The notes under the pieces are model-generated. The model worked only from the letters and a program-made list of their open reading frames with translations. It was not told the origin of the DNA and made no database searches. The position numbers were made by a program, and so were the translations under genes. Positions 1 through 5,555 of a stretch of 6,316 nucleotides of DNA are shown piece after piece. The DNA lies in the NCBI GenBank assembly GCA_017412445.1, contig JAFPYA010000368.1, positions 1 through 6,316 on the forward strand. Direction: 5' to 3'. The DNA comes from Clostridia bacterium. Its GTDB lineage: Bacteria; Bacillota; Clostridia; Christensenellales; Aristaeellaceae. Each line of letters starts with the position of its first letter. Position 1 is the first letter of the stretch.

Positions 1-571
1 CCATGAACAGGGGTGCTTCGCCGTCAGCCACGAAATCCCACATGTTGGTGTAGGTCTTATCGCCGAGGTTGTTGAACATGAAGACCTTGTTCAGCGTCTG
101 CAGAGCGAGAGGATTCTCGTTGTTTTCCTTGGCCACGTCCTCGGCCTCAGCCCACTCCTTGGGAACGAAGTTCAGCAGGTAACCGGTATCCAGCATCTTG
201 CTCTGGATCTGGTTGCCGTCCTGAATCAGGGTCATGGAAATCTCATGGTTGGCGCTGTTCACATCGGCGTCCAGCTGGGCGAAGATGTTGTTGTTCTTGG
301 GCTGCTGCCAGCTGAATTCCAGCGTGTAGGAGGGATCTATCTTCTGCAGCTCTTCGATGAAGAGGGGCAGCACGGACTTGCCGCGGCTGGAGTTGCCTAC
401 CGCGTTAAAGGTCTTGCCGTTGGATTCTTCAATGGCCTTTTTGTACAGTTCTTCATTGGTCATGGTCTGAGCCTGAGCGATGATATCGGCCACGCTCTCC
501 TCACCCATTGCGGCGGGGAGCATGGACAGAGCCATCACCAGCACCAATGCAAGCGCGAGTAATTTTTTCAT
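1..571 (-). CDS. ABC transporter substrate-binding protein, N-terminal part (truncated by window edge)
   Basis: This is the first 190 codons of a secreted protein; the rest lies beyond the left edge. The ATG at 571-569 is preceded by an AAAGGAA ribosome binding site. Residues 1-23 form a signal peptide: MKK, then a hydrophobic core rich in Leu, Ala, Val and Met, ending around LPAAMGEE. The mature part has the look of a bacterial extracellular solute-binding protein (family 1 or iron/sugar type): an early strand followed by a GNSSRGKSVLPLFIEEL-like helix, then a stretch with LDADVNSANHE and IQDGNQIQSKMLDTGYLLNF, resembling the segment where such proteins describe the binding-lobe hinge. It would capture a solute outside the membrane and deliver it to an ABC permease. 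No permease is visible here. There is no cysteine in the signal region, so it is not a standard lipoprotein. The substrate cannot be judged. The family call is an inference from overall pattern; secretion is more certain. Confidence 0.75.
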   Translation of the reverse strand, partial: MKKLLALALVLVMALSMLPAAMGEESVADIIAQAQTMTNEELYKKAIEESNGKTFNAVGNSSRGKSVLPLFIEELQKIDPSYTLEFSWQQPKNNNIFAQLDADVNSANHEISMTLIQDGNQIQSKMLDTGYLLNFVPKEWAEAEDVAKENNENPLALQTLNKVFMFNNLGDKTYTNMWDFVADGEAPLFM

Positions 572-580
572 GGTACACTC

Positions 581-587
581 TTCCTTT
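581..587 (-). promoter_or_regulatory. Ribosome binding site of the solute-binding protein gene
   Basis: On the minus strand AAAGGAA lies 9 nt before the ATG at 571. This fixes the start codon, which is also the residue that gives a complete signal peptide. Confidence 0.75.
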
Positions 588-625
588 CTATAAACCCGGC
601 CTTTTGACCAAGTTTCATCATAATA

Positions 626-653
626 ATTATACTCAAACTGTATGAATTGTCAA
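626..653 (-). promoter_or_regulatory. Sigma-A promoter of the solute-binding protein gene
   Basis: Read on the minus strand, TTGACA (653-648) and TATAAT (631-626) are both exact consensus hexamers, separated by 16 bp. Transcription would start near 619, giving a leader of about 48 nt before the ATG at 571. The region between is AT-rich with no obvious attenuator. A perfect-hexamer promoter suggests strong basal expression unless a repressor acts; I see no clear operator palindrome over it. Confidence 0.85.
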
Positions 654-801
654 GGGAACATTAACAAATTCGCAAGCAATCGTCAGTAAGGCGGAGTGCA
701 CGCTTTGGAGTGAGGCCGCATACCTTGAGCTCTGCCCGGGCAAATCGACTGTTGCCTTTGACTGCGAGAGAAAATCTGCTTCTTATACAGCTAAACAATT
801 G

Positions 802-1251
802 TCAATCATATCGGCTCATTAAACCGGGATTACCCGTCATCAAAGTGACTGTCTTTTTGGCCTGCTCGCAGCCGATAAAAAAATTGTCACGTCCAAACGC
901 ATTATAGCAGCATTCAAACGACGCACAGCCGTCTATCACCGGCGCGAATTTGTACAGCAGCTCATCATCGCAGTACAGAAAGACGGCGAATTTTTCTTCG
1001 TCGATGCCGCAGGTCCATGGTTCACTCCCGCCGTCGGAGAATTTGAATGAATTATTGAAGTCCTTCAATATCTCCGCCATCTGCATTTTGTCTGCGGTAC
1101 TGCGCACTCCGTCCAATTCAACCTCGATGCGGTTGACCTTCTTATCCGGGTGAAACAGCATGGTATTATAAAAAACTACTATAGCGATGATTGCTGTCAA
1201 TGCAGCAACGAGACCGATAATCAAGCGTTTTCTGTTTGGAGCCGCGGTCAT
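802..1251 (-). CDS. Membrane-anchored cysteine-rich protein of unknown function
   Basis: This encodes 149 aa that I do not recognise as any family. A short basic N-terminus (NRKRL, residues 6-10) is followed by one hydrophobic segment at about 10-28. Positive charges before the segment predict an N-in anchor with residues 35-149 outside the membrane. The outer domain has six cysteines (81, 94, 109, 114, 115, 128), which could form disulfides, and mixed charged and aromatic stretches such as FAVFLYCDDELLYKF that look like a small beta-rich fold. The ATG at 1251 is chosen over an in-frame TTG at 1257 because the AAAGGAGA site is 9 nt from the ATG but only 3 nt from the TTG. The gene has its own promoter and lies between rho and the solute-binding protein gene with no functional link evident. 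No clear intrinsic terminator follows it. Base composition looks more AT-rich than rho or mtaB. That it is a real gene is fairly sure, from promoter, ribosome binding site and anchor; its function is unknown. Confidence 0.75.
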   Translation of the reverse strand: MTAAPNRKRLIIGLVAALTAIIAIVVFYNTMLFHPDKKVNRIEVELDGVRSTADKMQMAEILKDFNNSFKFSDGGSEPWTCGIDEEKFAVFLYCDDELLYKFAPVIDGCASFECCYNAFGRDNFFIGCEQAKKTVTLMTGNPGLMSRYD

Positions 1252-1257
1252 ATGCAA

Positions 1258-1283
1258 GTTTCTCCTTTCCGGCGTTTCTCCTT
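1258..1283 (-). repeat. Tandem Shine-Dalgarno-like direct repeat in the leader
   Basis: Two exact copies of AAGGAGAAAC (minus strand) occupy 1283-1274 and 1267-1258, a 16-nt period. TTGCAT also occurs near each copy: CTTGCATCATG before the distal copy and CTTGCATATG after the proximal copy. The repeat could be a small local duplication or a second ribosome loading site. The distal copy does not precede an open frame of note. Confidence 0.6.
1261..1268 (-). promoter_or_regulatory. Ribosome binding site deciding the start of the cysteine-rich protein
   Basis: AAAGGAGA on the minus strand lies 9 nt before the ATG at 1251. It is part of a 10-bp sequence (AAGGAGAAAC) repeated 16 nt further upstream at 1274-1283, so the leader carries two Shine-Dalgarno-like copies. 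Only the proximal copy is correctly placed for this ATG. Confidence 0.75.
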
Positions 1284-1361
1284 ACATGATGCAAGACGTT
1301 TCTCGCGTATATTTCGTGGGTCTTTATCCAATCAATCTTATTTAGGTCGTTCTTTGCATAT

Positions 1362-1390
1362 ATTATAACACATTCCGTTTTGCCATTCAA
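1362..1390 (-). promoter_or_regulatory. Promoter of the cysteine-rich protein gene (extended -10)
   Basis: On the minus strand TTGAAT (1390-1385, four of six matches to consensus) is separated by 17 bp from TATAAT (1367-1362), which is preceded by TGT, an extended -10. Transcription would start near 1355, giving a leader of about 105 nt before the ATG at 1251. It lies about 100 bp downstream of the rho terminator, so the gene is an independent unit. Confidence 0.75.
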
Positions 1391-1415
1391 CTGAAGAGTC
1401 CAATTATATAGAGCA

Positions 1416-1438
1416 TTTGCTTCGGCAACTTAAGCAAA
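1416..1438. repeat. Inverted repeat upstream of the promoter at 1362-1390
   Basis: TTTGCTT (1416-1422) and AAGCAAA (1432-1438) are perfect 7-bp inverted arms with a 9-nt spacer. The repeat lies about 25 bp upstream of the -35 box of the next gene, where an activator or repressor could bind. It could also act as a weak plus-strand terminator, because CCCGTTTTT follows on that strand. Its function is unknown. Confidence 0.35.
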
Positions 1439-1488
1439 CCCGTTTTTCTCATCTGCAATGCATGGGATTGTTTTCTGCAAGCGGCATC

Positions 1489-1526
1489 AAAAAAGACCGC
1501 TTACCCGCCGTACGGCAAGTAAGCAG
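1489..1526 (-). terminator. Intrinsic terminator of rho
   Basis: Downstream of the rho stop, the minus strand has arms GCTTACTTGCC and GGCGGGTAAGC around a GTAC loop. This is an 11-bp stem including two T-G wobbles, and it can be extended at its base by a further T-G and a C-G pair. TCTTTTTT follows immediately. The hairpin has no T-run on the plus strand, so it is one-directional. It is about 35 nt past the stop codon. Confidence 0.9.
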
Positions 1527-1559
1527 TTATTCATTGTGTGTTATTTTACAGTCTCACAT

Positions 1560-3440
1560 TCATTTCCCTATCGCGGCCAGCCAGCCTTTCAAGCGTGAAA
1601 GGAGCTGTTCGTTGTTGGGCGTGCGCTCCATAAGCATCATAAGCTGCTCGGTCGCGTCCTGGGTGCTGCCGTTGGCTATCGAGCGGCGCAGAAGCAGCGC
1701 GCCCTGCGCTTCCTCGGGCGTATAGAGCAGGTCGTCCCTGCGGGTGCCGCTGCGGTTTATGTCTATGGCGGGGAAAATGCGACGTTCGGACAGGCGCCTG
1801 TCCAGATGCAGCTCCATGTTGCCGGTGCCCTTGAATTCCTCGTATATGATGTCGTCCAGGCGGCTGCCCGTGTCGACGAGGGCGGTTGCGATTATGGTGA
1901 GGCTGCCGCCGAACTCTATGTTTCGGGCCGCGCCGAAGAATTTTTTGGGCTTTAACAGCGCTCCCGGGTCGAGACCGCCGCTGAGCGACCTGCCGGTAGG
2001 CGGAATAACGAGGTTATAGGCTCTGGCAAGTCTGGTAATTGAGTCGAGCAGTATCACGACGTCCTTGCCCATCTCCACCTGACGCATCGCCTTGTCAAGC
2101 ACCATTTCGCTTAAGCGGGTGTGGTTTTCGGGCGCTTCGTCAAATGTGGAATAGAACACCTCGCCGTGAGTTGAGCGCTGCATGTCGGTGACCTCTTCGG
2201 GGCGCTCGTCTATAAGCAGCACCATCAGCTCCACGCCCGGATAATTGGCGGTGATGGCGTTTGCGATGAGCTTGAGCAGCACAGTTTTTCCGGCCTTGGG
2301 CGGCGAAACTATCAGGCCGCGCTGACCCTTGCCTATGGGCGCGATCAGGTCTATCGTGCGAAGCGCAAGATCCGTGCTGCCCAAGGGGTTTTCCAGCGAC
2401 AGGCGCGAATTGGGGAATATTGGCGTAAGCTCCTCAAAGCGCGGGCGGCGACGCGCGGCGTCGGCGCTCATGCCGTTGACCGTGCTGACGAAGATCATGC
2501 CCTCGTAGCGGTCGCCGTCCCTCTGCGGGCGGGTCTTGCCGGTGATGTAGTCGCCGTTTCTTAAGTTAAAGCGCCTTATCTGGGTCTGGGAAAGATATAC
2601 ATCCTTTGTGCCCGGCAGGCAGTTTTCGGCTCTCAAAAAGCCGTAACCGTCGGGCAGAATTTCAAGCACGCCCTTGCCCTCGCCCCAATCGCCCGCGGGA
2701 GCGCTCTTTTCGCTGTCGGCGGGTTTTTCGGCCTCGGCAGGCTTTTCGCCGTTGTCGCTTCTTTCTTCCTCAGATGAGTCCTTCTCTTCGCCGGAGTCCT
2801 CGGCGTCTGCCGCATTTTCCTTGTTTTCTTCGGTTTTGGAAGTCACTTGTGCGGCCTCGGGCATAGCATTCTCGGCGCCGTCTGCTGCTTCGCCCTTTAC
2901 CTCTTCACGTGCGGCCGCGGCGGCCCTGGATGTATTTTCAATTGCGGGGATGCTTTCCTTTTCGCCTGCCGCCTCTGCGGCCCCGGTGTCGTTATTTTCC
3001 TTTTGCTCAACAACCGGAGCGGCTTTCTTGGCCGCTTTTACGGGGTTTTTGCGCGGGCGGCCTACGCGCTTTGCAGGCTTTGCTTCGGCCTGCGCCTCAG
3101 ACTGCAAAACCTCTGAGGCCGCTTTTTCTGCGCCCGGCGCCTCCTTTTTCTCTTCAGGCGCGGCATCAGTCTTTTTCCTGCTGCCCGCGGGACGCCCGCG
3201 CTTTTTGGGCGCCGCCTCAGGCGTATCCGCCTTGGCCTTAACGCGAGGCTTTTTTTCTGTTTCGGTTTTTTGTTCAGCGGCATCGGGAGCGCTGTTTTCG
3301 CTGCCGGTGGCGTTTTTTGCCGCCTCAAGCAGGGCTATAATTTTTGCCTTTGACGCGCCCGAGGGCAGCTTTACGCCCTCCTGTTTGGCCAAAAGCTTTA
3401 ATTGCTCCGTGGTTTTTGTATACAGATAGCTTGTATCCAT
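1560..3440 (-). CDS. rho: Transcription termination factor Rho with long disordered insert
   Basis: Rho is a hexameric RNA-dependent ATPase and helicase that loads on naked nascent RNA and releases it from RNA polymerase. The product is 626 aa, against 419 in E. coli. Residues 1-45 are the Rho N-terminal helical domain (TTEQLKLLAKQEGVKLP). Residues about 46-250 are a Lys/Ala/Glu-rich low-complexity insert with two AT-hook-like motifs (KKRGRPAGSRKK at 79-90, KRVGRPRKNP at 124-133). Residues 252-325 are the cold-shock-like primary RNA-binding domain (GYGFLR at 265-270, IRRFNLRNGD). Residues about 335-626 are the RecA-type ATPase: Walker A SPPKAGKT (379-386), LLIDERPEEV (408-417), Walker B DVVILLDS (460-467), the Q-loop region near 486-507, EEFKGTGNMELHL, and NRSGTR carrying the arginine-finger region. 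All catalytic motifs are intact. The ATG at 3440 is preferred to an in-frame TTG at 3452, which overlaps the GGGAGG ribosome binding site. The gene stands alone between two intrinsic terminators. Identity is certain; the role of the insert is inference. Confidence 0.98.
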   Translation of the reverse strand: MDTSYLYTKTTEQLKLLAKQEGVKLPSGASKAKIIALLEAAKNATGSENSAPDAAEQKTETEKKPRVKAKADTPEAAPKKRGRPAGSRKKTDAAPEEKKEAPGAEKAASEVLQSEAQAEAKPAKRVGRPRKNPVKAAKKAAPVVEQKENNDTGAAEAAGEKESIPAIENTSRAAAAAREEVKGEAADGAENAMPEAAQVTSKTEENKENAADAEDSGEEKDSSEEERSDNGEKPAEAEKPADSEKSAPAGDWGEGKGVLEILPDGYGFLRAENCLPGTKDVYLSQTQIRRFNLRNGDYITGKTRPQRDGDRYEGMIFVSTVNGMSADAARRRPRFEELTPIFPNSRLSLENPLGSTDLALRTIDLIAPIGKGQRGLIVSPPKAGKTVLLKLIANAITANYPGVELMVLLIDERPEEVTDMQRSTHGEVFYSTFDEAPENHTRLSEMVLDKAMRQVEMGKDVVILLDSITRLARAYNLVIPPTGRSLSGGLDPGALLKPKKFFGAARNIEFGGSLTIIATALVDTGSRLDDIIYEEFKGTGNMELHLDRRLSERRIFPAIDINRSGTRRDDLLYTPEEAQGALLLRRSIANGSTQDATEQLMMLMERTPNNEQLLSRLKGWLAAIGK

Positions 3441-3562
3441 GAAGCCTCCCAAATATAATTAAGCCATAGAAAATCTATAGTTGTAAACGGTATGCAAGTA
3501 TAAAGGCGCGGTGCGCCCGGATAAGGTAATAAAGATTGGTATGGAATTAATAGGCTAATTAT
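3441..3562 (-). other. rho upstream region with short inverted repeats, promoter not resolved
   Basis: This AT-rich stretch lies between the rpsU terminator and the rho ATG. GGGAGG at 3450-3445 is the ribosome binding site, 4 nt from the ATG, a slightly short spacing. Two perfect small inverted repeats are present: GGCGC-GGT-GCGCC (3505-3517) and ATAGA-AAA-TCTAT (3466-3478). I see no convincing -35/-10 pair. TTTACA with CTTAAT at 18 bp and TATACT with a poor -35 are the best candidates, and both are weak. Rho is autoregulated through its leader in E. coli, so a regulatory leader is possible here but not shown. Confidence 0.3.
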
Positions 3563-3599
3563 TAAAAATACGCCCCTTTGCTGCATGTTGCAAAGGGGC
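3563..3599 (-). terminator. Intrinsic terminator of rpsU
   Basis: On the minus strand GCCCCTTTGC (3599-3590) and GCAAAGGGGC (3581-3572) form a perfect 10-bp stem around an 8-nt loop. TATTTTTAAT follows. It begins 15 nt after the rpsU stop codon and separates rpsU from rho. Confidence 0.9.
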
Positions 3600-3613
3600 A
3601 CATACGCAAAGAA

Positions 3614-3787
3614 TCAGTACTTACGCTTACGGGCTGCTTCAGCCTTCTTCTTGCGCTTTACACTGGGCTTTTCGTAATGCTCACGCTTTCTGGCTTCAGC
3701 CAGGATGCCGCTGCGCGCGGTCAGGCGCTTGAATCTTCTCAGAGCGCTCTCAAGAGATTCATTATCATGTACATGAACTTCAGACAT
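3614..3787 (-). CDS. rpsU: 30S ribosomal protein S21
   Basis: This encodes 57 aa, the usual size for S21. It is a small basic protein on the platform of the 30S subunit, near the 3' end of 16S rRNA, and helps start translation. The N-terminus MSEVHVHDNESLESALRRFKR shows the typical S21 pattern of a short strand then a helix (NESLESALRRFKR). ARSGILAEARKREHYEKPS and the C-terminal Lys/Arg tail (KRKKKAEAARKRKY) are also characteristic. GGGGAGGG (3802-3795) is 7 nt before the ATG. The gene has its own promoter just upstream and a strong terminator just downstream, although read-through from the HIT gene is also possible. It follows the HIT gene and mtaB, as in many Firmicutes. Identity is very secure despite the short length. 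Confidence 0.96.
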   Translation of the reverse strand: MSEVHVHDNESLESALRRFKRLTARSGILAEARKREHYEKPSVKRKKKAEAARKRKY

Positions 3788-3813
3788 TTGTTTTCCCTCC
3801 CCTCGCGTTTAGA

Positions 3814-3846
3814 TGGCGCTTGCCAATGTAGCATGGGGTGCGCTAC
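3814..3846 (-). promoter_or_regulatory. Structured 5' leader of rpsU
   Basis: The rpsU mRNA should start near 3846. Its first bases can fold as GTAGC (3846-3842) with GCTAC (3832-3828), a 5-bp stem with a 9-nt loop, followed by TGGC (3825-3822) with GCCA (3817-3814). This leaves the Shine-Dalgarno site single-stranded. It may only be a stabilising 5' hairpin, or it may be a target for autoregulation by S21. The structure is seen; the role is speculative. Confidence 0.35.
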
Positions 3847-3852
3847 TGTGTT

Positions 3853-3881
3853 ATTATACCCCAACCGGCCGTCTTAGTCAA
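3853..3881 (-). promoter_or_regulatory. Sigma-A promoter of rpsU
   Basis: On the minus strand TTGACT (3881-3876, five of six) is separated by exactly 17 bp from TATAAT (3858-3853, six of six). The predicted start is near 3846, giving a leader of about 58 nt. It lies in the 140-bp gap after the HIT gene, so rpsU can be expressed apart from the modification-enzyme operon. Confidence 0.88.
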
Positions 3882-3927
3882 GCCGTTTTTATCTTAAGCT
3901 TATGAAAAGGCGGTTATATTTTGTTTA

Positions 3928-4269
3928 TTAACCCATTTTGTCGCTGAGCTGTTCGCCGCCTAGTACGTGCACATGGAAGTGTTTTACGCTCTGGCAGGCG
4001 TCTGCGCCGCAGTTGCTGATAATGCGAAAGCCGTTCGTAAGCCCCTCGGAAGCGGCGATGTCGGCGCACTTTTTGAACAGATAGCCGGTGAGGCCGGTAT
4101 CCTTCGCGGTGATGTCGCACAGGTCGCTGAAGTGCGCCTTGGGCACCACAAGCACGTGCACCTTCGCCTGAGGATTGATGTCCCTGAAGGCGTACACCTT
4201 GTCGTCCTCGTATACCTTTGCGGAAGGGATTTCGCCCTTTATGATCTTGCAAAACAGGCAGTCGTCCAT
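3928..4269 (-). CDS. HIT family protein (HinT-like purine nucleoside phosphoramidase)
   Basis: This encodes 113 aa, the normal length for a HinT-type histidine triad protein. These cytoplasmic homodimers hydrolyse AMP-linked substrates such as adenosine phosphoramidates and aminoacyl-adenylates. The N-terminus DDCLFCKIIKGEIPSAKVYEDD is typical, with a CxxC pair (Cys4, Cys7). The nucleotide-binding strands follow (YAFRDINPQAKVHVLVVPKAH). The triad is HFHVHV (His97, His99, His101), preceded by NCGADACQSVKHFH and followed by LGG. The frame is open upstream to 4326, but MDDCLFC at 4269 is the family start and has AGGTGA 5 nt before it. That site overlaps the mtaB stop codon (TGAGGTGA), and the genes are 10 nt apart. 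No terminator is evident between it and the rpsU promoter. Family is certain; the physiological substrate is not. Confidence 0.95.
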   Translation of the reverse strand: MDDCLFCKIIKGEIPSAKVYEDDKVYAFRDINPQAKVHVLVVPKAHFSDLCDITAKDTGLTGYLFKKCADIAASEGLTNGFRIISNCGADACQSVKHFHVHVLGGEQLSDKMG

Positions 4270-4279
4270 TTTAATCACC

Positions 4280-5554
4280 TCATTCAATAATTTCGCCGTA
4301 AGTGAGCGTGTCCTGCGCGGAGACAATGCGCACGCGCTTTATTTCGCCTGCCTGAGCCCTGACGCGGCAGCGCACATAGTTTTCGAGGTGGCCCTCGGCG
4401 CTTCCGTCAGGCGCCGGGGTCTCGAGCAGCACGTTTCTGATCTGCCCCACAGTCTCTTTGACGTAAGCCTCCTCCAAAGTGTTCCCTATGGCGATAAGCT
4501 TTTCGCATCTGAGCTTTTTGACTTCCTCGGGCACCTGAGTAGGCAGCTTGTCGGCGACTGTGCCGCTGCGCCTCGAATACGGAAAAACGTGAAGCCTTGC
4601 CAGCCTTGCGCGCCTGACGAACGCGCAGCTTTCCTCAAAAGCCTCGTCCGTCTCGCCCGGGAAGCCCACTATCACGTCCGTGGTTATGGCGCAGGAGGGA
4701 AAATAGCGGCGCAGGCTTTCGCAGGCCGAGAGATACTCCTCTGCGGTGTACCTGCGGTTCATGCGCCTAAGCGTCTCGTCGCAGCCGCTTTGCAGCGACA
4801 GGTGAAACTGATCGCATATGCCGGGGATTTGGCTCAGAGCGCGCGCAAACCCGTCGTTTGCCACGCGGGGCTCGAGCGAACCCAGCCTTATCCTTTCGGC
4901 CGAGCCCGATACGATTTTCAGCGCGTCGAGCAGGCTTTCTCCCGTATCCAGCCCATATGAGGCCAGATGTATGCCCGTGACCACTATCTCCTTATAGCCG
5001 TTCTCCCTGAGCCTTGCGGCTTCCTTCTCGACGGCGCACAGCGGCATCGAGCGCACGGGACCTCTGACATATGGAATTATGCAGTAGCTGCAATAGCGGT
5101 TGCAGCCCTCCTGTATCTTCATCGTGGCGCGGGTTTTGCCTTCATGGCGCGACACGGACAGATTTTCAAAAGACGCGTTCTCAAGCGGCGCAGTGGCGTC
5201 GATAAGGCGGTTTTCGCGTATGGCCTGCTTAAGCAATTCGACCACCTCGCCGCGCCTCTGCACGCCTACCAGCAGCCTTACGCCCGGCAGCTTCAACTTT
5301 TCGGGCGCCCTTTGGGTGAGGCAGCCCGCCGCAATAATTGCACTTTGCGGGTGCTCGCGGTTCAGGCGGCGTATGAGCTTTAAGCTCTTGCTGTCGCCCG
5401 TGCCGGTCACCGTGCAGGTGTTCACCAGATACACGTCGGCCTCAGCCTCGAAGGGCACGCTTTCGTAGCCCGCCTTCTCAAACAGCTCGAGCATCGCCTC
5501 TGTGTCGTACTGGTTCACCTTGCAGCCCAGCGTCTTTACGGCAATCGTGGGCAT
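4280..5554 (-). CDS. mtaB: tRNA (N6-threonylcarbamoyladenosine(37)-C2)-methylthiotransferase MtaB
   Basis: MtaB is a radical-SAM enzyme that adds a methylthio group to t6A37, next to the anticodon of ANN-decoding tRNAs, improving codon reading. At 424 aa it is near normal length. The N-terminal methylthiotransferase domain (about 1-130) opens with KTLGCKVNQYDTEAM and holds the second cluster's cysteines, Cys11, Cys47 and Cys78. The radical-SAM core has Cys151, Cys155 and Cys158 in the CxxxCxxC motif (GCNRYCSYCIIPYVRGPVRS), then VVTGIHLASYG, RLGSLEP, FHLSLQSGCDETLRRMNR and TTDVIVGFPGET. A short TRAM-like RNA-binding region ends the protein (about 365-424). CKVNQYDTEAM favours MtaB over MiaB or RimO. 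The ATG is one base after the rsmE stop (TGA-C-ATG), with a GGGGGG-type ribosome binding site inside rsmE. All cluster ligands are present. Very secure. Confidence 0.96.
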   Translation of the reverse strand: MPTIAVKTLGCKVNQYDTEAMLELFEKAGYESVPFEAEADVYLVNTCTVTGTGDSKSLKLIRRLNREHPQSAIIAAGCLTQRAPEKLKLPGVRLLVGVQRRGEVVELLKQAIRENRLIDATAPLENASFENLSVSRHEGKTRATMKIQEGCNRYCSYCIIPYVRGPVRSMPLCAVEKEAARLRENGYKEIVVTGIHLASYGLDTGESLLDALKIVSGSAERIRLGSLEPRVANDGFARALSQIPGICDQFHLSLQSGCDETLRRMNRRYTAEEYLSACESLRRYFPSCAITTDVIVGFPGETDEAFEESCAFVRRARLARLHVFPYSRRSGTVADKLPTQVPEEVKKLRCEKLIAIGNTLEEAYVKETVGQIRNVLLETPAPDGSAEGHLENYVRCRVRAQAGEIKRVRIVSAQDTLTYGEIIE

Positions 5555-5555
5555 G

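Noticed and set aside
245..562. A 105-codon plus-strand open frame opposite the solute-binding protein
   Set aside because: The minus strand has a signal peptide, ribosome binding site and perfect promoter; the plus-strand frame has none of these.
572..801. Possible attenuator, terminator or small gene between the cysteine-rich gene and the solute-binding protein gene
   Set aside because: Apart from the promoter and ribosome binding site, only short palindromes such as GCCCGGGC (734-741) are seen, with no stem plus T-run and no plausible coding frame.
782..805. TTGACA (805-800) with TATAAG (787-782) as a second promoter on the minus strand
   Set aside because: The spacing is only 12 bp, too short for sigma-A, and the -35 would overlap the stop codon of the upstream gene.
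1166..1390. A 74-codon minus-strand frame overlapping the leader of the cysteine-rich gene
   Set aside because: Its start lies upstream of the -10 box of the promoter at 1362-1390, so the transcript would not include it, and it overlaps the better-supported gene out of frame.
2674..3429. A 251-codon plus-strand open frame opposite the rho insert
   Set aside because: Its Ser/Ala/Phe-rich translation mirrors the Lys/Ala/Glu-rich codons of the Rho insert. It has no ribosome binding site and no family resemblance, while rho on the other strand is unambiguous.
4175..4960. A 261-codon plus-strand open frame opposite mtaB and the HIT gene
   Set aside because: It is antisense to two certain genes and has no recognisable motif; it is a high-GC shadow frame.
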